From: an uncultured Collinsella sp.
GTDB taxonomy: Bacteria > Actinomycetota > Coriobacteriia > Coriobacteriales > Coriobacteriaceae
Direction: 5' to 3'
Assembly (NCBI GenBank): GCA_958353395.1
Contig: CATWSG010000025.1
Coordinates: 1 to 35,958, forward strand
Length of the DNA: 35,958 nt
Positions 23,838-31,955 of the stretch are shown here, one piece after another. Position 1 is the stretch's first letter; every line of letters starts with the position of its first letter. The position numbers were made by a program, and so were the translations under genes. The notes beneath the pieces were generated by a model. That model worked only from the letters and a program-made list of their open reading frames with translations, was not told the origin of the DNA and did not search any database.

Positions 23838-24572
23838 ATGGAAACGACGAGCGGAAACCTTGCCTCCGCGCTCAAGATCGAGCCGGGCATTACCGCAATT
23901 ATCGGCAGTGGCGGCAAGTCGACCTTGCTAAAGACGCTGGGCCTTGAGCTTATGCGCGCTGGAGGCCGCGTGCTCCTCTGCACCACCACGCATATGTTTC
24001 CCGTCGCCGGCGTGCCATGGGACGGGTCGTGCCGTCGCCTGGACGCCGCGCCTTGGAAGCCGGGGGCCCTGCATGTTCCCGGCTGCACCTGCGAGGCATG
24101 CGCGGGCATGAACCGCGGAAGTATCTGCCAGGCGGGTGTTTTGGACCCGGAGACAGGCAAGCTCTCCGCCCCCGCTGAGCCGCTCAACGAGCTGGCGCAG
24201 CGCTTTGACTATGTGTTGGCCGAGGCAGATGGCAGCAAGCGACTCCCGCTCAAAGCGCATGCCGCCTGGGAGCCGGTAATTCCCGCCGCCACGGCAAACG
24301 TTGTCTGGGTCGTCGGCGCCTCGGGACTGGGCAAACCCGTCGCCGAGGTTGTCCACCGCCCCGAGCTCTTTTGCGAGCGTTGCGGCTGCGAGCTCACCGA
24401 CATCGCCACGCCCGAGCGCGTCGCCCAGGTGCTCAATTCCGAGATGCAGGCGCTGAAACTCAGCACCGCACGCGTCATGCTCAACCAAGTCGACACGCTC
24501 AGCGACCCCACGATGGCCGACCGCTTCGAGGCAGCCCTCGGCCGCCCCGTCGTCGCCAGCAGCCTCAAGTAG
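23838..24572 (+). CDS. yqeC: YqeC: selenium cofactor biosynthesis protein
   Basis: A 244-residue member of the YqeC family linked to selenium-dependent molybdenum hydroxylases. A P-loop-like IIGSGGKST is at residues 21-29 and TTTHMF follows. A cysteine cluster (CTCEACAGMNRGSIC) and a second one (CERCGCEL) suggest metal or selenium handling, which I infer rather than know. LAEADGSKRLPLKAH and VVGASGLGKPV are family signatures. It is transcribed away from yqeB, with 102 bp between starts and only a weak GGCGG ribosome site. The second 65-nt palindrome lies 17 bp after its stop. Confidence 0.9.
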   Translation: METTSGNLASALKIEPGITAIIGSGGKSTLLKTLGLELMRAGGRVLLCTTTHMFPVAGVPWDGSCRRLDAAPWKPGALHVPGCTCEACAGMNRGSICQAGVLDPETGKLSAPAEPLNELAQRFDYVLAEADGSKRLPLKAHAAWEPVIPAATANVVWVVGASGLGKPVAEVVHRPELFCERCGCELTDIATPERVAQVLNSEMQALKLSTARVMLNQVDTLSDPTMADRFEAALGRPVVASSLK

Positions 24573-24589
24573 CCGGCCCCATCTCGTCA

Positions 24590-24654
24590 GTTGCGGTGAA
24601 ATACGGACTGTTTGGCCGCCTGACGGCCGCAAACAGTCCGTATTTCACCGCAAC
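24590..24654. repeat. 65-nt palindromic repeat, copy 2
   Basis: Perfect 24-nt arms (24590-24613, 24631-24654) around a 17-nt GC-rich loop. The arms are the same as in copy 1 at 21805-21869 except for one base in the left arm; the loops differ. It lies between the convergent ends of yqeC and the hydantoinase gene, so it may act as a bidirectional terminator. Confidence 0.88.
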
Positions 24655-24681
24655 TGCGGAGGGGACACGGCATCTTTGCTG

Positions 24682-26049
24682 CTAGCGGGGCACGTAGCGG
24701 CCAGGCTGGGCTCCGGTGGGCTCGCCATCGCGCGCCACCAGCACGCCGTTCACAAACACGGCCTTGGCGCGGCCGTGCGCCTCAAAGCCCTCGAGCGGCG
24801 TGTAGTCCACGGCCTGATGCTGCGTCGCGGCGCGAATGGTCCAACGCGCGCACGGATCCCACACGCACACGTCGGCATCGGCACCCTCGGCAAGACAGCC
24901 CTTACGCGGATACATGCCAAAAACGCGCGCCGGGTTCTCGCTCATCAAGCGGCAGAGGTCCTCGGGGCCCAGCTGGCCCTCAAAGCTCGTGGCAATCGCG
25001 ACGGGACGATGCTCCACGCCGGGCCCGCCGTTGGGAATCGCGCGGAAATCGTCGCGCCCGCGGTCCTTTTGCCCGTGCAGGTTAAAGCTGCAGTGGTCGG
25101 TGGCGATAGTATCGATCTCGCCGGCCACAAGCGCCTCGCGCAGCGCGGCACGGTCACTGGCATGGCGCAGCGGCGGGCTCATCACATACTTGGCACCCGC
25201 AAAGCCGTCCTCGCCCTGCTCCAGATAACAGGTGTCGTCGAGCATCAGATACTGGGGGCAGGTCTCGACATAAATGTTCTTCTGCCCGCGCGCCTTGGCA
25301 GCGCGAATGGCCTCGAGCCCCAGCTTGGTCGAAAGGTGCACCACGTTGACCGGAGCGTCCCCAGCCAAGTGAGCCAGATACAGCAGGCGGCTCACGGCCT
25401 CGGCCTCACACACGTCCGGACGGCTGAGCGCATGGCCCTCAGGCCCGTGGATACCCTGCTCGTACACGCGCTTCTGCAGCTCGTTCACGAGCGTGCCGTT
25501 TTCGCAATGCACGCACAGGATACCGCCAATACGCTTGAGCTCCTCGAGCACCTCGAGCGTCTCGGCGTCGTCCAGGCGCAGGTGGTCATAGGCAAAGTAG
25601 GTCTTAAACGACGACACGCCCGCCTCGCGCATGGCCGAAAGATCGGCGCGGTTGCGCTCGTTCCACTCGGCGAGTGCCATATGGAAGGCGTAGTTGGCCG
25701 TGCAGGTGCCGTCGGCGCGATGATGCCACTCGACCAAGGCATCGGGCATGGTCACGCCGCGATCGGCCGTCGCGTAGTCCACAATGGTCGTCGTGCCGCC
25801 GCAGGCAGCCGCGCGTGTGCCGGTCTCAAAGCTATCGGCTGTCCAATCCATGCCGGTCCAGCACTGCATGTGCGTGTGGCCGTCGATAAAGCCGGGGAAC
25901 ACCCAACAGTCGGTAGCGTCCTGGACGGTATCGCCCTCGCCCGGCTCGATTGCCGCGGCAATCCGCACAATCTTGTCGCCCTCCATGGCAAGATCGGCGC
26001 GGCGAAGCCCCTGGGGCGTCACGAGCGCGCCGTTTTTGATAATGATCAT
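24682..26049 (-). CDS. hydA: Dihydropyrimidinase/hydantoinase (HyuA-like)
   Basis: A 455-residue cyclic amidohydrolase that opens hydantoin or dihydropyrimidine rings. Binuclear metal ligands are visible: H58 and H60 in GFIDGHTHMQ, the lysine expected to be carbamylated (K149 in SSFKTYFAY), and later His residues in LCVHCENG and VVHLSTKLG. The metal Asp lies in IATDHCSF. The C-terminus forms the usual beta-sandwich. AAGGAG precedes the ATG. It lies 8 bp after the MocA-like gene, so they are co-transcribed. In gut anaerobes such hydantoinases occur with ygeX/ygeY/ygeW in urate and purine breakdown clusters; the precise substrate here is inferred. Confidence 0.92.
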   Translation of the reverse strand: MIIIKNGALVTPQGLRRADLAMEGDKIVRIAAAIEPGEGDTVQDATDCWVFPGFIDGHTHMQCWTGMDWTADSFETGTRAAACGGTTTIVDYATADRGVTMPDALVEWHHRADGTCTANYAFHMALAEWNERNRADLSAMREAGVSSFKTYFAYDHLRLDDAETLEVLEELKRIGGILCVHCENGTLVNELQKRVYEQGIHGPEGHALSRPDVCEAEAVSRLLYLAHLAGDAPVNVVHLSTKLGLEAIRAAKARGQKNIYVETCPQYLMLDDTCYLEQGEDGFAGAKYVMSPPLRHASDRAALREALVAGEIDTIATDHCSFNLHGQKDRGRDDFRAIPNGGPGVEHRPVAIATSFEGQLGPEDLCRLMSENPARVFGMYPRKGCLAEGADADVCVWDPCARWTIRAATQHQAVDYTPLEGFEAHGRAKAVFVNGVLVARDGEPTGAQPGRYVPR

Positions 26050-26057
26050 GTTGCTCC

Positions 26058-26672
26058 TTATTGATTCATACAGTTGGCCACGCGATCAAAATACGAGCAG
26101 GCCGCGATATGCTCCGTTATGCGTCGCTGCCCCTCGGCGGTATCGACATCCCACAGCTCGTAGGCACGCGCCTCGATCGGCACCACGTCGGTACGGTCCT
26201 TGAGGATCGAACCCCCGCCGTCCTTGCCCTCAAGACACATAAGTGCATCGAACAGTTCCGCCGGAAAGAGCACCGGGCTCGAAGGCTCACCGTTGCACGC
26301 AAGACGCACCGGATGTTTGCGGCCACGCTCGTCAAATGCACGAACCATAGCCTCAAAAGAATCCGAACTCACGAGCGGCTGGTCGCCCGGCAAAAAGAGG
26401 CAACCTTTCCAGTTGCGTTCGATTCCCCACGAAAGGCCCGCGCGGACGCTTTCGCTGCGCAGCTCGCCATGGTGCAGCACGCACGGGCAAAGCTTGTCCT
26501 CGCAAATCTGGGCGACCTCGGGCCAACGCGTCGAAACCACAACGTCAAAGCCCCGGGGAACCGAATCGATGGTCCGGGCAATCAGCGGCTCGCCATAGAT
26601 ATCGGCAAGCATCTTGTTAGAGCCAAACCGCTTGCCCTCGCCCGAGGCCATAATGACGCATCCAAGTTTCAT
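26058..26672 (-). CDS. mocA: MocA-like molybdenum cofactor nucleotidyltransferase
   Basis: A 204-residue nucleotidyltransferase of the MobA/MocA type, expected to attach CMP to molybdopterin to make the dinucleotide cofactor of xanthine-dehydrogenase-family enzymes. The N-terminal loop is ASGEGKRFGSNKML, and the metal and substrate motifs are LPGDQPLVS and KDGGGSILKD. It is shorter than some homologues but complete. I chose ATG 26672 for its GGGGGAGG site; an in-frame start 18 codons earlier has none. It leads into the hydantoinase gene. Cytidylyl rather than guanylyl specificity is inferred from context. Confidence 0.85.
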   Translation of the reverse strand: MKLGCVIMASGEGKRFGSNKMLADIYGEPLIARTIDSVPRGFDVVVSTRWPEVAQICEDKLCPCVLHHGELRSESVRAGLSWGIERNWKGCLFLPGDQPLVSSDSFEAMVRAFDERGRKHPVRLACNGEPSSPVLFPAELFDALMCLEGKDGGGSILKDRTDVVPIEARAYELWDVDTAEGQRRITEHIAACSYFDRVANCMNQ

Positions 26673-26759
26673 GGTGATACCTCCCCCGAAACCATCGTAC
26701 CCATAACTCGCGCCGCGGGCATCCACATCGAAAGCGCTTATCCCGCACGCCCGCGATGC

Positions 26760-26800
26760 AAAAAAGGGGCACCCCGCCGGTTGGCAGAGCGCCCCCTTTA
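26760..26800 (-). terminator. Rho-independent terminator after ygeW
   Basis: On the minus strand a long GC-rich stem (AAAGGGGG..GCC against GGC..GCCCCTTT, 4-nt loop) ends in six T residues, 22 nt past the ygeW stop. It separates ygeW from the MocA-like gene, so mocA-hydA needs its own promoter in 26673-26759. Confidence 0.85.
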
Positions 26801-26822
26801 CATGGCTTACCTCAACCCGGCT

Positions 26823-28025
26823 TTAGGCCTGGAGCCAACGGGCGGTGTTGCGCTCGTCGAGAGCCTTGAGGGTAGCGGCGGGATCGGCAACCTTCTGCAG
26901 GAACATCATGGCTGCGATGGCATACGGCTTGTAGCTGGCCTCCTTGTACATGCCCACGCGGTGCATGTCGAAGACGTCGGCGTTAACCTCGCCGTGCTCG
27001 CAGGAGACACCGGAGATGTCGGCGGGCAGCGGGTGCATAAAGATAGTGTCCTGGCCGTTGGCAGTCTTCTCCATGAGCTCGGTCGTGGAGCACCAGTCCT
27101 GATGGGTGGCGTTCTGGGCGAGCAGCTCCTTCTCAAGCGCAGCGATGCCGGCGTCGTCGCCCTCGGCGTACAGGTTGGTACGCTTCTCCATGGCGGCAAA
27201 CGGAGCCCAGCTCTTGGGGATCACGATGTCGGCGCCCTCGAAGGCCTCGGCCATGGTGTTGACCTGCTTAAAGGTGGTGCCGGACTCGGCGGCGTAGCCC
27301 TTGGCGCGCTCGACGACCTCGGGCATGAGGTCGTAGCCCTCGGGGTGAGCCAGGGTGACGTCCATGCCAAAGCGGGGCAGCAGACTGATCAGCGACTGCG
27401 GGCAGGACAGCGGCTTGCCGTAAGAGGGCGAATAGGCCCAGGTGACGGCAACCTTCTTGCCCTTGAGGTTCTCAAGGCCGCCAAACTCGTTGATGAGGTA
27501 GAGCATGTCGGCAGAGGACTGCGTGGGGTGATCGGAGTCAGACTGCAGGGAGATGAGCGTGGGACGGTGATCCAGAACGCCGTCCTCGTAAGCCTGCTGG
27601 ACAGACTCGGAGACCTCGGCCATGTAGGCGTCGCCCTTGCCGATGTACATGTCGTCGCGGATGCCGATGACGTCGGCCATGAAGGAGATCATGGTAGCGG
27701 TCTCGCGGACGGTCTCGCCGTGAGCGATCTGGGACTTCTTCTCGTCCAGGTCCTGCAGCTCAAGGCCGAGCAGGTTGGCAGCCTTAGAGAAGGAGAAGCG
27801 CGTACGGGTGGAGTTGTCGCGGAACAGGGAGACGGCCAGGCCCGAGTCGAAGATCTTGGACGAGACGTTGTTCTCGCGCAGATCGCGCAGGGCGTCGGCG
27901 ACGATGTAGAGCGCCTTGAGCTCGTCGGTGGTCTTGTCCCAAGTGTGCAGGAAGTCGCTACCGTACATACCCTTAAAATCGAGGCCGTTCAGCTGCTCGA
28001 CGAGCTCGGTAAACTTAGCGTCCAT
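26823..28025 (-). CDS. ygeW: YgeW knotted carbamoyltransferase
   Basis: A 400-residue member of the YgeW branch of the aspartate/ornithine carbamoyltransferase superfamily. The carbamoyl-phosphate motif is S72-T-R-T75 in LFRDNSTRTRFSF, and HPLPADISG is the second conserved loop. Length and the ETVRETATMISFMADVIGIRDD region fit YgeW rather than ArgF or PyrB. Its physiological substrate is unsettled. In purine-degrading clusters it is thought to form or split a carbamoylated intermediate, coupling breakdown to carbamoyl phosphate and ATP. AAAGGA precedes the ATG at 28025. The 200-bp gap to ygeY holds a hairpin and no gene. Confidence 0.92.
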   Translation of the reverse strand: MDAKFTELVEQLNGLDFKGMYGSDFLHTWDKTTDELKALYIVADALRDLRENNVSSKIFDSGLAVSLFRDNSTRTRFSFSKAANLLGLELQDLDEKKSQIAHGETVRETATMISFMADVIGIRDDMYIGKGDAYMAEVSESVQQAYEDGVLDHRPTLISLQSDSDHPTQSSADMLYLINEFGGLENLKGKKVAVTWAYSPSYGKPLSCPQSLISLLPRFGMDVTLAHPEGYDLMPEVVERAKGYAAESGTTFKQVNTMAEAFEGADIVIPKSWAPFAAMEKRTNLYAEGDDAGIAALEKELLAQNATHQDWCSTTELMEKTANGQDTIFMHPLPADISGVSCEHGEVNADVFDMHRVGMYKEASYKPYAIAAMMFLQKVADPAATLKALDERNTARWLQA

Positions 28026-28175
28026 GGAAATGTCCTTTCTAAAGATGAAACGATCGCAATGAGTAGATGTGCTCCGGCATGCGCGTGTGGCTAGAACATG
28101 CAGAGCACCATGACGAGGACCCGCCACCGTTGAGGAAGCATGGGAGATAACGACCGCGGGCCCCAAGTCAACAGG

Positions 28176-28203
28176 GGGTGCCGGGGACACGAGCGTCCCC
28201 CGG
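28176..28203. other. Hairpin between ygeY and ygeW
   Basis: GCCGGGGAC... pairs with ...GTCCCCCGGC around a short loop, 24 nt after the ygeY stop codon. No T tract follows on the minus strand. It may be the 3' end structure of a ygeX-ygeY transcript. Its GGGGAC/GTCCCC motif also recurs near positions 74, 111, 131 and 1111. Confidence 0.45.
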
Positions 28204-28226
28204 CTCAACAAAATCGAGGAATGGGA

Positions 28227-29612
28227 CTAATCGATCTTGTTGTTGGTCAGACCGGCGCGGAACACAGTGGCGTCGCCATCGGCCTGGCTCGGATCGTAGA
28301 GGTTCAGGGCAGCCACGTACATGGCGGCAGCGGTGACCAGGTCGTCCTTGTAGGTGACCTCGTTGGGAGCGTGAGCCTGAGACTCGGCACCCGGGCCAAA
28401 GCCCACGCAGGGGATGCCGTAGCGGCCCTGGATGGAGACGCAGTTCGTGGAGAAGGTCCACTTGTCGCACAGCGGACGACCGGTGCGCTTGTCCATGCTG
28501 GGCTCGCAGCCGATGCGCTCGTCACCAAACATGGCCTTGTGGGCGTCGACGAGGGCCTTGACGTGCGGAGCGGTCTCCTTGTTGATCCACGTGGGGAAGT
28601 AAGCCTCGGTCTCGTAGACCTCGCCGGTCCAGGACGGACGGTCGTACATGTACATGGAGACCTTCACGTCGTCGCCGTACTTCTTGGCGGCCGGCAGGTT
28701 ACGGATCTCGTCCAGGCAGGACTCCCAGGTTTCACCGGCGGTCATGCGACGGTCGATGGAGATGGCGCAGGAGTCGGCCACGGCGCAACGGCTGGGGCTG
28801 GTGTAGAAGATCTGGCTGACGGTGCAGGTGCCGCGGCCCAGGAAGCGGGCATCCTCGTAGTGCTCGGGGTTGTACTTGGGGTCGAGCATCTTGACGAGGC
28901 CCTTGATGTCGGTCGACTCGTCGCAGCCGTTGTTGTTGAGGGCGCGGACGTCGGCGATGATGTCGGCCATCTTGTAGATGGCGTTGTCGCCGCGGTCGGG
29001 AGCAGAGCCGTGGCAGGAGGTGCCGTGAACGTCGACGCGGATCTCCATGCGGCCGCGGTGACCGCGATAGATGCCGCCGTCGGTGGGCTCGGTGGAAATG
29101 ACGAACTCGGGCTTAATGCCGTCCTTGTTGTAGATGTACTGCCAGCACATGCCGTCGCAGTCCTCTTCCTGGACGGTGCCGACGACCATGATCTTGTAGC
29201 CCTCGGGGATGAGGCCCATGTCCTTCATCATCTTGGCAGCGTAGGTAGCGGAAGCCATGCCACCCTCCTGGTCGGAGCCGCCGCGGCCGTAGATGATCTC
29301 ATCGGTCTCGTAGCCCTCATAGGGATCGGCATCCCAGTTCTCGATGTTGCCGATGCCGACGGTGTCGATGTGGGAGTCGATGGCGATGATCTTGTCGCCC
29401 TCGCCCATAAAGCCCATGACGTTGCCCAGGCCGTCGACCTTGACCTCGTCATAGCCAAGGTTCTCCATCTCGGCCTTGATGCAAGCAACAACCTCACCCT
29501 CCTCGCAGGACTCAGAGGGATGGGAGATCATAGCGCGCAGGAAGCGAGTCATGTCGGCGCGGTGAGACTCAGCAGCAGCCTTGATAGCGTCGAAATCGAG
29601 TTCTTTAGCCAT
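28227..29612 (-). CDS. ygeY: YgeY family M20 metallopeptidase/deacylase
   Basis: A 461-residue M20-family hydrolase of the YgeY type. Metal-binding and catalytic motifs are IDSHIDTVG (H81, catalytic D83), GRGGSDQEGG, and VQEEDCDG. The dimerisation domain follows near residues 190-330, with a later His in QAHAPNE. M20 enzymes hydrolyse amide bonds in small molecules. In this neighbourhood a carbamoyl or acylated amino-acid intermediate of purine ring breakdown is a reasonable guess, but not shown. AAAGG precedes the ATG. It is 75 bp downstream of ygeX and probably co-transcribed. Confidence 0.93.
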   Translation of the reverse strand: MAKELDFDAIKAAAESHRADMTRFLRAMISHPSESCEEGEVVACIKAEMENLGYDEVKVDGLGNVMGFMGEGDKIIAIDSHIDTVGIGNIENWDADPYEGYETDEIIYGRGGSDQEGGMASATYAAKMMKDMGLIPEGYKIMVVGTVQEEDCDGMCWQYIYNKDGIKPEFVISTEPTDGGIYRGHRGRMEIRVDVHGTSCHGSAPDRGDNAIYKMADIIADVRALNNNGCDESTDIKGLVKMLDPKYNPEHYEDARFLGRGTCTVSQIFYTSPSRCAVADSCAISIDRRMTAGETWESCLDEIRNLPAAKKYGDDVKVSMYMYDRPSWTGEVYETEAYFPTWINKETAPHVKALVDAHKAMFGDERIGCEPSMDKRTGRPLCDKWTFSTNCVSIQGRYGIPCVGFGPGAESQAHAPNEVTYKDDLVTAAAMYVAALNLYDPSQADGDATVFRAGLTNNKID

Positions 29613-29686
29613 TGTTCATAACCTTTCAAACGAAGGAATCTACCTGTGAGGTGGCGGAGCGATACCTATTTACTCCGCCCCAACGA

Positions 29687-30901
29687 TTAACAAGTGGGAT
29701 ATTCGCCTTCCCAAACAATGCGGCGATACTGGTCGGGGTCCGTGTCACCTTCCGTGGAAAAGCAGAGCACGGAGCTCGTCTTGTCCAGGCCGATGAGCTC
29801 CTTGAGCTCGGCGTACTCGGGATCGAGCATGAGGGTCTCGACCAGGCCGGTGGTCACCGCGCCGGACTCGCCGGAGATGACGCGCGGGTCGCCCTTCTCG
29901 GGAGCGCCCAGGGTGCGCATGCCGCGAGCGGTGACCCAGTCGGGGCAGGACACGAAGGCGGTGGCGTGGTTGCGCAGGATATCCCAACCCAAGATGTTGG
30001 GCTCGCCGCAGCACAGGCCGGCCATGATGGAGGGCATGTCGCCGTCCACGATGCGCGGATCGCCGTCGCCGGCGGCAGCGCCCTTGTACAGGCAGGCGGC
30101 CGGAGCGCACTCGACCACGACGAAGGTGGGCGGGTTATCGGGATACAGGTTGGTGAAGTAGCCCACCACGGCGCCGGCGAGCGAACCCACGCCAGCCTGG
30201 ACAAACACGTGCGTCGGGCGGTTGATGGCCATCTCGCGCAGCTGCTCGGCAGCCTCGGAAGCCATGGTGCCGTAGCCCTCCATGATCCAAGACGGGATCT
30301 TCTCGTAGCCCTCCCAGGCGGTGTCCTGAACGATGACGCCGCGCTCGCAGGCGTCGGCCTCGGCGGCGGCCATGCGCACGCACTCGTCGTAGTTGACCTC
30401 TTCGATGGTCACCGTTGCGCCCTCGGCGGCGATGTTATCGAAGCGGGGCTTGGTGGAACCCTTGGGCATGTGAACGACGGCCTTCTGGCCCAGCTTGTTG
30501 GCAGCCCATGCCACGCCGCGGCCATGATTGCCGTCGGTAGCGGTAAAGAAGGTGGCCTGGCCAAAGTCCTTGGCAAGCTGATCGGAGGTCAGGTAATCGA
30601 AGGTGCACTCGGCAACGTCCTTGCCGGTCTCGTCGGCAATGTAGTTGGCCATGGCAAACGATCCGCCCAGAACCTTAAAGGCGTTGAGGCCAAAGCGATA
30701 GCTCTCGTCCTTAACGCACAGGTTGGACAGACCCAAGCGCGCAGCCTGACCGTCCAGGCGGGCAAGCGGGGTGACGGTATATTGAGGGAACGACTGGTGG
30801 AAGGCGCGGGCCTTCTTCACGTGGTCGAGGCTCATGATTCCCAAGTGCTTGTCATCGCTCTTGGGCATCGTGTTGCCCGCCCACTGGATCTTATCGGCCA
30901 T
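29687..30901 (-). CDS. ygeX: Diaminopropionate ammonia-lyase
   Basis: A 404-residue fold-type II PLP enzyme that splits 2,3-diaminopropionate into pyruvate and two ammonia. The Schiff-base lysine is K76 in NAFKVLGG. The phosphate-binding and active-site loop is TDGNHGRGVAW, and GVGSLAGAVVGYF and SGESGAVTTGLVE are further signatures. Length equals characterised DAPAL proteins. AAGGAG lies 7-8 nt before the ATG. It is the first gene of the minus-strand run and diverges from the PAS-HTH regulator across 277 bp containing two identical palindromes, so that regulator probably controls it. Confidence 0.95.
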   Translation of the reverse strand: MADKIQWAGNTMPKSDDKHLGIMSLDHVKKARAFHQSFPQYTVTPLARLDGQAARLGLSNLCVKDESYRFGLNAFKVLGGSFAMANYIADETGKDVAECTFDYLTSDQLAKDFGQATFFTATDGNHGRGVAWAANKLGQKAVVHMPKGSTKPRFDNIAAEGATVTIEEVNYDECVRMAAAEADACERGVIVQDTAWEGYEKIPSWIMEGYGTMASEAAEQLREMAINRPTHVFVQAGVGSLAGAVVGYFTNLYPDNPPTFVVVECAPAACLYKGAAAGDGDPRIVDGDMPSIMAGLCCGEPNILGWDILRNHATAFVSCPDWVTARGMRTLGAPEKGDPRVISGESGAVTTGLVETLMLDPEYAELKELIGLDKTSSVLCFSTEGDTDPDQYRRIVWEGEYPTC

Positions 30902-30993
30902 ACGGTGAACTCCTTAAGTCCTCTCTTGCCGGCCCCCGCATACGCGTTTCAGCCCATTCCCATTCATGCGACTGAACTTTTATGTGGATGCCA

Positions 30994-31008
30994 AACAAAA
31001 AGTTTGTT
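30994..31008. promoter_or_regulatory. Operator-like palindrome 1 (ygeX/regulator intergenic region)
   Basis: AACAAA-aag-TTTGTT is a perfect palindrome with 6-bp arms. The same arms with a different centre recur 51 bp away (31045-31059). Two such sites between divergent ygeX and a DNA-binding regulator are likely operators for that regulator. Confidence 0.65.
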
Positions 31009-31044
31009 AGCACTGTTCTATCACACTTTTTGATTGGCAAACCT

Positions 31045-31059
31045 AACAAATTGTTTGTT
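31045..31059. promoter_or_regulatory. Operator-like palindrome 2 (ygeX/regulator intergenic region)
   Basis: AACAAA-ttg-TTTGTT has the same arms as the site at 30994-31008. Centre-to-centre distance is 51 bp, near five helical turns, which would put both on the same DNA face and could permit looping. A weaker TGTT-N4-AACA site occurs at 31117-31128, closer to the regulator start. Confidence 0.65.
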
Positions 31060-31178
31060 GCCGTAATCGGTACTTTTTCGCCGCCGAACGGTCATGAATT
31101 GCCTTGTTGATGGATTTGTTTGCGAACAGATGTGGTTTATGGCAAAGTGTGCCCAAACTAATTTTTAGGAAGGCACCC

Positions 31179-31832
31179 ATGACCCCCGCACAGATTGAGT
31201 TTTACAAGCGCCTCGCACACGGCCTGGCGCTCCAATTTGGCCCCAACTGCGAAGTCGTCGTCCACGATCTGGAGACCGAGGACGTGGACCACTCCATCGT
31301 AGTGATCGAAAACGGCCACGTCAGCGGGCGCAAACTGGGTGACGGCCCCAGCCATATTGTGTTTGAGTCCATGCACGAGGGCAGCACCGACGTACACGAC
31401 CGCGAGCCGTACCTCACTAAAACCACCGATGGCAAGCTGCTCAAGTCCTCGACCATCTTTATCCGCAACGACGAAGGCAAGCCCGTCGGCATTTTGGGCA
31501 TCAACTTTGACATTACGCTTATGAAGGCTTTTGAGCGTTCGCTCGACGCCTTTACCGGCACCGGCGGCACGGGCTATACCGAGCCCGAGCCCATTACCAA
31601 GAACATCGGCGACCTGCTCGAGGACCTGCTGCACGAGTGCGAGCAGTTTGTGGGCAAGCCCGCGGCACTCATGACCAAAGACGAGCGCATTCGTGCCATT
31701 GGCTACCTCGACCGTCGCGGCGCCTTCCTCATTTCCAAGTCGAGCGAGCGCGCCTGCGAGTTCTTTGGCATCTCCAAGTACAGCTTCTATAGCTACCTCA
31801 ATGAGGCCAAGGCGGCGGCCGGCGACAAGTAG
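31179..31832 (+). CDS. YheO/DauR-type PAS-HTH transcriptional regulator
   Basis: A 217-residue regulator. The N-terminal YheO-like PAS domain (about residues 1-115) contains GPNCEVVVHDLE, SIVVIENGHVSGR, and SSTIFIRNDEGKPVGILGIN. The C-terminal DauR-type HTH (about residues 160-215) contains MTKDERIRAIGYLDRRGAFL and FFGISKYSFYSYLNEA. Relatives include DauR, which senses amino-acid-related signals. AGGAAGG precedes the ATG at 31179. Its divergent position next to ygeX makes it the likely controller of the cluster; whether it activates or represses, and its ligand, are unknown. Confidence 0.88.
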   Translation: MTPAQIEFYKRLAHGLALQFGPNCEVVVHDLETEDVDHSIVVIENGHVSGRKLGDGPSHIVFESMHEGSTDVHDREPYLTKTTDGKLLKSSTIFIRNDEGKPVGILGINFDITLMKAFERSLDAFTGTGGTGYTEPEPITKNIGDLLEDLLHECEQFVGKPAALMTKDERIRAIGYLDRRGAFLISKSSERACEFFGISKYSFYSYLNEAKAAAGDK

Positions 31833-31915
31833 GCACTCGCCTGGATTGCCCCTCCCCTTTTGGGTGCGAGTTCTGGAAAGCACGAATCCAAGACCGGGCC
31901 GCTTGGGAAGTTCCA

Positions 31916-31921
31916 TATAAT
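31916..31921 (+). promoter_or_regulatory. TATAAT -10 element before the membrane protein gene
   Basis: A perfect TATAAT lies 35 bp before the start at 31956. No convincing -35 is found at 16-18 bp, so the call rests on the -10 alone. Confidence 0.35.
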
Positions 31922-31955
31922 CGATGTCATTAGTATTTCGAAAGGATGGAACAGA

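Noticed and set aside
21888..24572. Selenocysteine codons in xdhC, yqeB or yqeC
   Set aside because: All three frames are complete without internal UGA; the selenium link is from family association with a labile cofactor, not selenocysteine.
26061..28094. 677-codon open frame on the plus strand across mocA and ygeW
   Set aside because: It runs antisense through two recognised genes and a terminator, with a Val/Leu/Asp-rich composition typical of shadow frames.
28140..29621. 493-codon open frame on the plus strand opposite ygeY
   Set aside because: Antisense shadow of the M20 hydrolase gene; no motif and no ribosome site.
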